A DNA stretch of 64,000 nucleotides, from contig JAZAYU010000010.1 of the NCBI GenBank assembly GCA_038501625.1, forward strand, positions 3,060,912 to 3,124,911, read 5' to 3'. The notes under the pieces were generated by a model. That model did no database searches. It had not been told where the DNA came from and saw nothing but the letters and a program-made list of their open reading frames with translations. Made by a program: the position numbers and the translations under genes. Every line of letters starts with the position of its first letter. Positions within the stretch are counted from its first letter, which is position 1. Source of the DNA: Corbicula japonica (Eukaryota; Mollusca; Bivalvia; Venerida; Cyrenidae). This document shows, piece by piece, positions 49,701 to 60,225 of the stretch.

Positions 49701-52700
49701 GGTTGTAGTGACTGGTGATAAACTCAATGCTGGAACTGACTCAAATGTTTTTATAACCATTTACGGCAAAACAGGAGCTACAGCAAAAACTCATTTGAAA
49801 AGTGTGAAAAACAAAAAATCTTTCCAACAGGGTTGTAGTGATCTTTTCAAAATTCATGCAAACTGTGTTGGACCTCTCACAAAAATCAAAATAGAACATG
49901 ACAATATAGGAATATGTCCTGGATGGTTCCTGGAAAGGGTATGCTTTTATTAAAGATAATTTAACATTCTTAATCCTTTACTATTTATATACTCCATATA
50001 TATGCATTTTGTTGCATGTTTGACCTGTGTTGATCCCGTTTGGCCAGAAAGTTTGTTCTGTCTGATCAGGATCTGCACTGGTTGCATCTTGGTAAAAACA
50101 ACCTTATCAATCTTAAAGTAAACAGTGGAGATCCTGATCCGACTGCACAGATGTGTGCCAGCTGATCTGGATTTACACTGTTTGCCCATGCAATAACGGT
50201 GATTCTGTGAAGAAAATGGTTAAACTAATGGTACTTTTTTACTCATAGGCCATACAGTGAGTTCATTGTGATTTTATACTTGATAAAACATGGTCTAGCA
50301 CTGATATTCTTTCTTGACATCCAGAACTGCATGACAAACTCAGTGAGTAAAAAGTTCAGGCATATTTACATTTTTTTCTGAAATAATTAGGCCACTTCTT
50401 TTATATAAAATGGTTTACAAAACCGGCGGACCTATTTTTTCAAGAAATCGAAAAAAAATAAAATCGAAATCGACGATTTTTTTTCATTAATAATTTCCGG
50501 CCCTATGGAAACGAGTCAAAAACTATCGAAACAAATCCCATTTTGCTTGTTTTTAACGCGCCCTCGAAATAGGTAGACGGGTTTTATGTCTCAGAGATAC
50601 TCCACGAAATCGGGTAACGGCTATAAGAATATATCGTCAAATGGGGTACGATTTTCAAACACAAAACCATTTCCTATACAAGCAATGTAAATTTTATCTA
50701 TCATTTGTATCGGACAAGAGAATATATCGCCAAATCGAATAGAAAATTTGCATATTGTCTTGCCAAAACTTTCATCGCCTGTTTACAGGAACGACACCGG
50801 ATGAACCGTTTATCGTCCGTATCAAAGCTTATGTCACATTTAATATTTGTCTATTGTCAGCTGATAATCCAATTAAATTTTCTCGGCAGCGATGAACAAG
50901 AACAGTGAAGCCTCCGGGCAAACAAACTGTAACCTGTCATAATTTTTAAGCAGATTACTCAATCAGGCGTTACAAAAAAACACAGCAACCAAGGCCTATC
51001 GAGACGTAATTGGTACATGTACTTAAAATAATCCACGTTCAAATTCCATTGTCTCTTTTTAATTATCACATAATCCGCACAATTCAAAAACAAACAAAAA
51101 ATAATTTTCTCAAACATGTTTTTTGCAATCACTCATAGATTTATGTACATTTCTTTGATCCGCCTTTCATGTTAATTTTATACGGAGACAGAATTTGATT
51201 GACAGTCAGTATTGAGTTAAACGTTGATACCAACCGTCTTTGAAATGCAACTTAAAAGGGATTTGTCGGCTCGTATCAAGACTGTGTTGTTTTATCGGCA
51301 CTGCTTTGAAATCGTTTGATCTACAAGAAGTGTGTACCTGACATTCGACATTTTTTAGCTGGGTAAAATTGGTTGATGATGCAATAATTCTGAAATATGA
51401 TACTTGAGATAAAATTGGGACGTAATTTATTTTGGAATATGTTCGCATTGGTTAGTGTTTTAATACTTATTTTACATTCACGTTGTAAATGTCGCGGTGT
51501 CATAATTTAATTTGAAACTTTTATTTTGTAGCAGAGCGTGACAGAAGGGTCTGTTAATCCATTAATAAAAATATAAATAATGCATATTTGTCACGAGTAT
51601 TGCCCAGAACACGATCTATCTGACCTCCCTTGTCAACAAATATATGCAGATTCAATGATAATCATTACCAGACTTTCAGTTTTGTTTCTGTAGATTTAAA
51701 TTGTTTTGACTGTTATATAGTAGTTAATGCTGTCAGACTAATATTAAGACTAGATGTGGAAATTTTTTTTTTTTTTTTTTCGACCGCCTTACGGACACTT
51801 TGACCAAAAATTTTTGTAAACCATAAAATAAAAAAGGAGTGGCCTTACACAGAATTGAAATAATAATTGTATTCTTGTTTTTTAACATGGAATTAAATAT
51901 GATCATTCATTCAGATGTAAATTATTAAATCACTTGTGCTATGCATTTGATATAATTATAATGCATCCAAAATCCTGCAGGTGTTTTATACACTGATAAA
52001 ATACAGAAAATGTTTGTTATTTCTTTAGTTATTATCTAGACTCTAGAAAGATTCTTCAAGATTCCTTGTAGTGGTTACTTCCCTTAACTGTAAAAGTTTC
52101 CACTAGATCCAGCATAGCTTGGAAGTTATTTTTTTATTGTTAATTTCCTTGTCAAATAATGCACATACATTTGTCACCATGAAATTAATAAGATTCTTAA
52201 AGTCATGGTTCTCAAATTTCTTAAATCTTTTACGTTTGATTTTGTATTTCATGGTGGTTTTAAACACATGGCTTAACCTGCCCACAAAATTCACAGAAAT
52301 TTATGCCCTACAAATATCAATGAGATTACAGTATTCTGAAAGCTACATAATCAGATAGTGATTGCTACCAGGGATAAAATACAAATTTTAAATAGAAGGA
52401 TCTTTAACCCTTTCCTGTACAGACACACCTTTATTGCTAGGGCGAACAGTTTAGATCCAGATCAGCCAGCACATCCGTGCCGTCTGATCAGGATCTAAAC
52501 TGTTCGCTTTTTGATTCATTAGGTTATTCCTGACCAAAATGCGACCAGTGCAGATCCTGATCAGACGGCACGGATGTGCCGGCTGATCTGGATCTACACT
52601 GGTCGCACAAGCGTATAAATGCGTATATGTCAAGGAAAGGGTTAAACATATGTGTTTAGTATTTTCCACTTCATGAAAAATTCTTCATGTACTGCAAATA

Positions 52701-53211
52701 CAATTATTATCCTTTGATGCTAATTTTTATGAATTTAGTGGAAATTGGACTCATAAAATTGAAACCCAACAAAATATTGGGTTTTTGGTTTTAAAAAAAT
52801 GATTTTAGATTATTAAATTGTACAGAACTTTGTTTTTAAAGTATTAAAAACCAGAAAGTTAAGACCTCAAAAATACCAAGTTAACAGTTAGCAGGAAATT
52901 GCCTCCCCAAAAAACAAGAACATATTCTCAATAGATTAAAATATCCATGAATTAAATTGTTCCTTGTATTTTAGGTTGTTGTAACAGACTTGCTACACCC
53001 AAAGTGGAAGTACTATTTTCCATGCAATCAGTGGCTGGCTAAAGATGAGGGTGATGGCGCCATCTGTAGGACACTTTTAGGGAGCAGAGATCCTTTTGCT
53101 GTGAGAAAAGGTAAGCCAAGTCCTGATATCTGACAAATATGGAGCTTTTTTCCAGTCTCATTTTTAACCCTTTCCTCTCTCTCTCTCTCTCCCTCTATCT
53201 CTCTCTCTGTC

Positions 53212-53271
<60 letters not shown>

Positions 53272-56200
53272 GGTTATATCAACAGTGAAGATATAGATCA
53301 GCCAGTACATCATGCTGTCTGATCAGGATCTGCACTGTTTGCTCTTTGGTCGGAAATAACCTAATGAATTAAAAAGTGAAGAGTACAGATCCTGATCAGA
53401 TGGCACAGATATGCTGGCTGATCTGGATCAACACTGTTCGCCCATGCCATCAAATGCATATACAGTAAAACCTCTCATTATGGACACTCGATATTACAGG
53501 CCTCCCAGTATTATGGGCGATTTTTTAAAGAATAGACATGTTCTCTTCTTCTTGATTTAATCCCACAATTAAGGACAACTGGCTTTTAAGGACACTTTCC
53601 CTCAGTCCCTTAGGTGTCCAGTGATAGAGGGGTTTCACTGTATATGGAGGAAAGGGTTAATCATAGTATTTGATTTAACTTAATTTAGCAAAAGCATACA
53701 AGATTTATAACCCGAGATTTGTTATATAAAGCCTAAAACGATTTGAAATAAATTATTTAGGCTTATCAACAGCAGAATGCTTTCCAAATTGATTCACTAG
53801 TCTATTTTGACCGAAATGTGAAAAAAAACAACATCTTATTTTTTCTTTTATTGTGATAAAAATAAAACTGAATGGCCAAAATTCTCATTTATTATATAAC
53901 AGTCATCAGGCACTAGATACTAGAATAATAAAAAAGAAGATTCAAGATAAAAAAATAGATTCCTATTAGATTAAAATATGAAAAATGTACTTGTTAGAAA
54001 TGATGGAGGTTGTCTCTCCTGAAATGGTGCCAGTGCCAAGGCCTTTCTCCAAGGATATAAAAGTAAATCTGGAGACCAATCTCAGATTAAAAGCATCTGG
54101 CTCCAAGGTTATAAAGCTGAGTTTGGAAACCAGTCTCAAATCTCAAGCATCTGATTGGCTGAAATGGCGACTGGTCGCCATTTCAGCCAATCAGATGCTT
54201 GAGATTTGAGGCTGGTTTCCATGCTCAGTTTTATAACCTTGGGCACTGATTGGCTAAAATGGTGACTTGTTGCAGAACAGAACATTTACATTGACATTTC
54301 TGTATATACATTTGTAACCATTTTGGAATTTCCAAGATACTTTAGGAAACTTTGTTAGTATCAAGGTTTCTTCTCATTCCAATCATTGATGCTGGTTTTT
54401 TTAGTGTAGTTCACGGCCTTGAATATTTAAAAAACGAGTTTAGCTTCTCTAAAGAAATACAAGAGTCTTGTCAATTCTGAAATTTCAAGTTAACAATTAA
54501 GTCAAAAATGATAAATAACCTGTTTGTCTCAGTGTTATCAGTAAGATCCATCAGAGCCCTGTTCTTTTACTATAACCTTAAAGTTTTCAGTATCAAGTGC
54601 TCTGGTGGGATAAACATTACTGTCAGAACTAGCTGTAGTTGTAAATAACTTCATAATATTATGTATTTAATTGTAAAGCATTTCTGCATTTAATCAAGTA
54701 ACTTTCTGTTGGGGTTTAGCTTTGTAAACTAATCTGAAGATATTACAGAAATACTTTGTTGATACTTTTGGTTGCCATCATAGACACCATCTTGGTATCA
54801 GAAGCTTTGCGAACATATGTCAATATGGAGTCAAGCTGCTATGAAAAGATGGTCTTCAAAATTCAGAGTTCAGTATAAGAAGACTATCCCCACTGCCAAA
54901 AGTGTGTTATCAAAAGTGGCACTTATGTGGAATCATTTTATTTTGCACAGATTTTTTACTCCATATATACAATATTTTCTTCTCATGCGCCATCTGATCA
55001 GGATCTACAATAGTCACATCTGGTCCCAAGGTTATAAAACTGAGCATGGAAACCAGTCTCAAATCTCAAGGATCTGATTGGCTGAAATGGCGACCAGTTG
55101 CCATTTCAGCCAATCAGATCATTGAGATTTGAGACTGGTTTCCAATCTCAGTTTAATAACCTTCAGCCCAGGTCATTAAAAACCTAAAACCACTACAATT
55201 TTGTGGCTTTCAGTTAAAACAGCTTTTTGGTGGGTGTAAATTAATGGATGATCTTTTAAAAATGAATGCATTGTTTTGTGGTTTGTAGTTAAATGAATAC
55301 TTTACTCCATAGATATGGATTTTATCTCATGTGCCAACAGTCAGAAATTACCATATGATTCTAAAAGGGTTCTGTTCACTTCAGGTGAGAAATATCTAAA
55401 TTAATCTAAAATTGAACAGTGTAGGATCTTATCAGATGGCATGGATATCCCATGGAGTAAAGGGTAAAGGAATATGCAGTCACCATATGAATTTGTAAAC
55501 TGTTCTATTTAAATTGATATTTTATTCCTTCCCAATCATGCTCAGTATTTAAACAAGGCAGTAAGTATATAATTACAAATCTAATTCTAACACGACTAGC
55601 AAATTTTATCCAACAGTCCAAAAAATTATCCAACAGTCCAAAAAGTGAATCAACCATGATTTAATTCATGAATATCACTGTGCCTTTATTCTTTGAAAGA
55701 TGTCATTTCTCATTTATAATGTAAAAGCATGAGGCAATAAATAAATGAGAAATAGTTTCAGCATTAGTCATGTTAGAATTTAAGTATTAAATATCCCCTC
55801 TTGATATGTCTTCAAATATATCACTGAACATGGTCCAGATGCCAAAATATATTTTGCTCAGAGTTAAATTCCTCATCATATATTAGCACAAACCTCATAT
55901 TACCAGTGATGAGATTGAAGGTATATCAAAGGCAGTGATATTGGGGGCCTGTCACAAGCAAACATGTCTTCCATGACACTTTTTGACATTTCATTTGTTA
56001 CTATATTCGGAAAGAACATATAATTATTTTCAAATAACTAAGATTGATTCTGCATTTTGACTTAAATGTTATATTATCATGAAATGCATAATAAGCAATG
56101 TTGTCTTCTCATTTTTATGACATTATTTCAATGATTGACATAAGCTGTTTGTAGACATCCTTTTTCTGTGACATGCCCCATTTTATATCTTAAATATAGG

Positions 56201-59200
56201 TGATGAAGCACACAGCTTTGATATTGTAAAGGGTTTTGTCTGAAATTTATAAAGTTTGTTCTCGCTTTGAAAATTAAAGATAGTTCCCACTATGGTTTTA
56301 GGGTAAATGCAGTGCTCCTTGAAGTGCAGCAGACAACAAAATATTAATTGGAGAGGTTGCAAGCTTTTTCTACAGGTTTTCCCGTTATTCCACATGGGCG
56401 AATAGTGTAGATTAACCCTGCCATCTGGGTTGAAGGTTATAAAACTGAGTTTGGAAACCAGTCTCAAATCTCAAGAATCTGATTGGCTGAAATGGCGACT
56501 GGTCGCCATTTCAGCCAATCAGATGCTTGAGATTTGAGACTGGTTTCCATGCTCAGTTTTATAACCTTGGGCACTGATTAAGAATCTACACTGTTTGTTT
56601 TTAGATTCATTGGTTTGTTTCTGACCAATCAGCAAACAGTTTAGATCCTGAACAGATGTCTCAGATATGCAGACTGATCTGGATCTTGATTGTTCTCCCA
56701 TACGATTGAAGTCATATATGTGGAGTAAAGGGTTAAATCCATGGCTTCTTTGCTCTCTGGGTCTTCACTGATTGCAGATGTACAAAATGCTGTGCTTATC
56801 GCGTAAACAGGGAAGAGAATCATACACAACAGTTACTGCAGATGAAGAAAAGCAAGTAAACTGTTGAGCTACTGTCCAAAAACAGACTTCAATATATTGG
56901 CATAATAATAATTTTGCTAAAATGTAGTTTTATTCTACATATGAATCACATCCCAGCTATTTTCTGTAAAAAATGCCACCATTTTTATTGTTTTGAACCC
57001 AAACCCTGTTTTTATTTTCATTTCCCCCTTCTACAAACCTTTGTGATTGCTCAATTTAATAATTCAGTTACCATACTGGGCAAAAAACAATATCTTACTG
57101 TGACTCATATTTACAAAGGACTAGCTGTGTGCCAGAATATTTAGTATTTACAAACATTGTTTTCAGCATGGATATACAAAGTGCATGTCATTGAATGTCA
57201 GATAAAATGACATTTTCAATTTTTTCATGTCGCAGTCATTTCCCTGAGTGACATTAGCAAGAAATGTTGGTTCAACTCCTATTTCGATATGGTTAATATA
57301 TAGCAAACATCATACAAACACTAGAATTGAATTATAATTATTCATATCGTCATAATTGACATCAGAATAGCCGAAAATTCCTAGAAATAGTCTGTCGCAA
57401 AGGGGTCTATATTAATATTAACGTAAACCTTAAGCTTATTAGGAAACAAAACACCGATGTTAGGCCATGTTTTAACGGGTATGGTATAGTTTATTTGAAG
57501 TAACTTAAAATTATACAATTCTCCGATAAACTGACTAACCTAGATTTATGAAATGATTGTCGCAAATATACTTGTCAGGAACATTAAATGCTTTTAAACT
57601 TACTTTAACAAACGTAGACGTCACCAACAAACATTAAACTTTGGCTTACTAAGTCTTAAAGTATAATTATGTGGAATGAAGGCAACTAAAATGCAATCGT
57701 CAAATCCTCAAATCTTAGATTAATTGAGAGAAAATAAAATTACAGGTGGGACGTTAGAATTTGTCAGGTACGTTAAATAGTATACTAACTTGCTCGTCCG
57801 TAGTTTTGAAATTATATTTCCGTATCATCGTTCTTTGTTTTTCATGCAGTCTTATTTTTTTATTTAAGTAAAACATGCATTTGTGGCAGTTTATATATTG
57901 ATTGGATAGCAGAAAATTAAAAAATAACTTGTCAAGTACGTTAAAGTCAGGTACGTGTACATGAAACACAATTCTTTAAATAAAAAAGTTATTTCCCCTA
58001 CTTTTTCATTTTCTTGGCACTATCTAACGTATGCACACATATTTTGCCCTTATACATCGGTTACAACAGAAATATTTGAGCACAAACACAACAGATTGGT
58101 ATCATGTCAGGTACGTTAACTGTTTTATAAATCGAGGTTAGATTCATTACTTTCAATAATATAGCTAGAAATATATTATGTTTATTACAATGACAGCAAA
58201 CCAGTTGTATATAGTATATATATGACTATGTTACTTTGCAATTGTTTTGAAACTGTTCAAGTTTTTAATAGTTGTAATTGTTTGTCAGGTACGTTAAAAA
58301 TTTGCACATTTTTAAGGTACATTTTAAAACTAAAATATTGCAGTGTGTTCGCAAAAACTATTTCCTTTCCTATGAATTAGGACTGAAGTGTATAAATTCC
58401 AAGGAAATGTCATATAAAATTGGCTTTGTTTTTTGTTTCAACTGATTTTGCAAAGTTCGGATATTATTTTTTTGTTTTGATTACGTCAGGGTTTTATTTT
58501 ACATGTATACCTTAAAATATTTTATTAAACACTTCCCAATAGAAAGATACTGTCCACAGTATCTTTGTCATATAGTGGTACATTTAAAAACATAATAATT
58601 GTTCGATTCAAATGAATATCATTAAAAATAAGGTGATGTATAAAAAAATATAACGTACCTGACTTTTAAAAATGGGTGAGTCATTAATTAGCTATAATTC
58701 ATGGACTACATATATCAAGAAATGACCCCATTGTCATTTTACGTAAGGTGGAATGTTTATAATTGGTTTTATAAAGTTATTAATGTAAAATTGTAATGTT
58801 TATTTTTTCACAACTTACAATGTGCTATGCTGCGTTAATTGACATTCAGTGATGTGTCTTTTTTTGCAGGCATGTTTATTTAGTTCAATTTCAGTTAAAT
58901 TCTTAGAGCTTTTTAGAGGAAACAGGCAAATTTTAAGACTTTACATGACATGATTTATGTCACCCTTTCAAAAAAGCACATAGTTATCTCTTTGTCTGAC
59001 AGTCATATTGTCTGACAGTCTCAAAAACTTAACTTGGAAATAATTTTGCCATTTCTTAATATTTCTTCATCAAACTCACAAATTGTATTACTTAACACAA
59101 CAGGGTTGTGAGAAAGCCATAATCTTCAGGTTAAGATTACATATAATGGAGTTATGCCCCTTTCTGATACCAAAACTTAACATTCGGGCTTTAACTTTGC

Positions 59201-59842
59201 TTTTCTTTTGACAAAATGTAATAGTAGCATCTACATTGTCTTTTTATGTATTTCAGTACTGTGAATCTATTATTGTTTATGGGGATAATTGTTTTAGAAG
59301 AGATTATAATAATCTTGTAAAATGTAATCATGTTTGTGCTGGTATTTCCGGGATGTGGTGGATGTTCTCGGATGTGTAAGATACAACTTTAAATGCTTTT
59401 CCAAGGTTCCACCTTTGTTTCTATATATAACTTATCATAATGGAAGTGACTTGTAAGTACTAACCTGCCTGGTTGGTTCGTATCATCTAGCCCTGCCTAG
59501 ATAAATGTTCAATTCTCAATTAAAAGCTTCCGTTAGGTCACACAAAGATTATGTAGTGACAATGCTATACTATTTGCTAATTCCCTAAAAAGCAGCACTA
59601 TTTGCATTATTTGATTGTGGGAATAACTCAAGTCTGGCATTTATAAATTTATAGGTAAATATTGACATTATTAATAGATTAAACTGAATGATTTCAGATA
59701 CAAAGTATAAAGTGACCGTCTTCACGGGCAACAAGAAAGGTGCAGGAACTGATGCGAATGTCTACATTATTCTGTTTGGAGAAAATGGCGACTCTGGGCA
59801 GAAAATGCTCGATGACAAGAAAAACAACTTTGAAAGAGGACA
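40721..59842 (+). CDS. LOXHD1-like PLAT-repeat protein (5' part; continues past window)
   Basis: Nine exons: 40721-40913, 41335-41463, 42897-43051, 46157-46276, 47705-47878, 48370-48535, 49691-49938, 52975-53110, 59698-59842. All junctions keep phase; the last ends in phase 2, so the gene runs on. Residues 1-179 are Pro/Arg/Ser-rich and look disordered (MSGGSYMSQPCTNSEA, RPIPPQRPIQPKPPYA, GRPSSAPSSRSRKSTGD). PLAT 1 starts near residue 180 (VLYKVFVTTADKKGAGTDAK) and is divergent; PLAT 2 near 313 (YEVVVVTGDKLNAGTDSNVF, IKIEHDNIGICPGWFLERV, YYFPCNQWLAKDEGDG); PLAT 3 near 441 (YKVTVFTGNKKGAGTDANVY). The GAGTDANVF, IxHDN..PGWFL and F.CN.WL signatures are those of LOXHD1, a PLAT-only protein needed in vertebrate hair cells. 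PLAT domains bind lipid or protein partners at membranes. No membrane segment is seen. Vertebrate LOXHD1 is much longer (about 15 PLAT domains). Orthology is not proven. Confidence 0.88.
40935..41155. mobile_element. TTAACCC double-hairpin MITE, decayed copy
   Basis: From TTAACCATTTACTCCAAATG to GGAGACGAGTTAA, in intron 1 of the LOXHD1-like gene. Confidence 0.65.
41547..41788. mobile_element. TTAACCC double-hairpin MITE, full copy
   Basis: Starts TTAACCCTTTCCTCCATAGA and ends GGAGGAAAGGGTTAA; hairpins are GCGAAC type then GCGACC type. Confidence 0.9.
41795..42165. mobile_element. TTAACCC MITE interrupted by a full second-family palindrome
   Basis: MITE halves at about 41795-41967 and 42117-42165 flank a palindrome at about 41975-42115 (AAGATCATAAAACTAAATCT ... 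GATTGGCTGAAATGGCGAC and inverse). Confidence 0.75.
43133..43670. repeat. Mixed repeat remnants in LOXHD1-like intron 3
   Basis: An inverted GCAGCCACC...GGTGGTTG relic at 43140-43220, then TTAACCC MITE pieces at about 43230-43320 and 43570-43670 around an unrelated 250-bp insert containing GACGTCAATCC...TGACGTCAT. Confidence 0.5.
44066..45087 (-). mobile_element. Second mariner relic, about 1.0 kb, inverted
   Basis: Ends TACGAGGGCTGTTCGGGAAG and the inverse of CTTTCCGAACACCCCTCGTA. On the minus strand near 44500-44590 it still reads KRGRESIQDDPRSDRLAVAV, the mariner RGRxSxxDDPRxGRP segment, but with stops around it and no catalytic domain. It lies in LOXHD1-like intron 3. Confidence 0.75.
46300..46960. 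mobile_element. Three adjacent TTAACCC MITE copies
   Basis: Decayed copy at about 46300-46536, full copy at 46536-46777 (GCGACC hairpin first), decayed copy at 46781-46957. They lie head to tail in LOXHD1-like intron 4. Confidence 0.8.
47208..47512 (+). repeat. Tandem repeat, about 60 bp x 5
   Basis: Unit AAAGGGTTAAACAATTGCCT then TTACTCCATGGGATATGGCT then AGTGTCCCATGGGAGTAAAG. Copies differ at only a few sites. Each unit contains the GTAAAGGGTTAA terminus of the MITEs in both orientations. Confidence 0.9.
48683..48936. mobile_element. 254-bp MITE with TAGATTCTCATC inverted ends
   Basis: Inverted ends of roughly 36 bp (ATTAAGGCAATAG ... TTAGATTCTCATC and mirror), with C-rich then G-poor interior arms (CCACCCGCCCC on both sides). 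LOXHD1-like intron 6. Confidence 0.7.
48992..49075 (+). ncRNA. tRNA-like (SINE head) relic
   Basis: TTCTGGTTAGCTCAATTGG (A-box) and GATGGTTCGCTCCCAGG (B-box) at tRNA-like spacing; stems are degraded. Likely a SINE head. Confidence 0.5.
49385..49575. mobile_element. TTAACCC double-hairpin MITE, decayed copy
   Basis: Both hairpin cores are recognisable (GTTGATCCAAATCAGCCAGT ... GTGTAGATCAGGATCAGCAC). LOXHD1-like intron 6. Confidence 0.55.
49975..50225. mobile_element. TTAACCC double-hairpin MITE, decayed copy
   Basis: Two hairpin cores with 10-20 per cent visible drift; ends AAAATGGTTAAAC. LOXHD1-like intron 7. Confidence 0.65.
50388..51847. mobile_element. 1.46-kb non-autonomous element with TAGGCCACT ends
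   Basis: Left TAGGCCACTTCTTTTATATA then AAATGGTTTACAAAA; right is the inverse (TTTTGTAAACC ... AGGAGTGGCCTTA), about 35 bp in all. The interior has no recognisable transposase. LOXHD1-like intron 7. Confidence 0.65.
52404..52645. mobile_element. TTAACCC double-hairpin MITE, full copy
   Basis: Starts TTAACCCTTTCCTGTACAGA and ends GGAAAGGGTTAA; one of the best-preserved copies, with both hairpins almost symmetric. Confidence 0.92.
53165..53659. mobile_element. TTAACCC MITE carrying a CT/AT microsatellite and a pogo-like insert
   Basis: TTAACCCTTTCCTCTCTCT, a (CT)n then (AT)n run (53176-53270), both hairpins, then an inserted element 53463-53641, then GGAGGAAAGGGTTAA. Confidence 0.75.
53463..53641. 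mobile_element. 179-bp MITE with CAGTAAAACCTCT ends
   Basis: Inverted ends CAGTAAAACCTCTCATTATG...GGACAC / GTGTCC...GGGGTTTCACTG. The ends resemble pogo/Tigger-type termini. Nested in the MITE above. Confidence 0.65.
54085..54242. repeat. Second palindromic family, full copy
   Basis: AAGGTTATAAAGCTGAGTTT ... GATTGGCTGAAATGGCGACT and inverse. The small frame at 53985-54209 reads into it. Confidence 0.85.
55023..55165. repeat. Second palindromic family, full copy nested in a TTAACCC MITE piece
   Basis: Inserted after ATCTACAATAGTCACATCTG of a MITE remnant starting near 54957. A further decayed MITE lies at about 55300-55470. Confidence 0.8.
56388..56735. mobile_element. TTAACCC MITE with nested second-family palindrome
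   Basis: MITE start near 56388, palindrome at about 56430-56573, then the second hairpin and the right end GTGGAGTAAAGGGTTAA. Confidence 0.8.
57570..58665 (+). repeat. GTCAGGTACGTTAA motif, seven copies at about 180-bp spacing
   Basis: Near 57574 (degenerate), 57763, 57931 (one mismatch), 57946 (short), 58105, 58284, and inverted at 58651. The sequence between motifs is unrelated to the eye. LOXHD1-like intron 8. Confidence 0.75.
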
Positions 59843-60225
59843 GTATGTATAAACTTTTTAAATCTTCCTAAAACCCCTAGTTTATAAAATAGGGACTGGA
59901 CTTAAGTCTTAGATCTCAGATCTTGAGCCTTTCTTTTCTTGTGTGGACCTTTTGAAGAAAAGGCAATACATAGACATCGCTTTGTCTGTCGGTTGGTCCA
60001 GCTGTGACTGTCCGTTTTTCACAAAAACCTAACATTGGCTGAAACTTTGCGATTTCTTTTCTAAAACTTTAAAATTATATTGCTTATGACAACACAGTCT
60101 TGATGATACCAAATGATTTTGATGGAGTTTTGCCCATTTTGGTACTAGAATTTTGACACAGAAAGTAAATGCTGTCTATAACTTAGCCTTTTCTTCATAG
60201 TTCATTGAACTTTCAAATTATTGTT

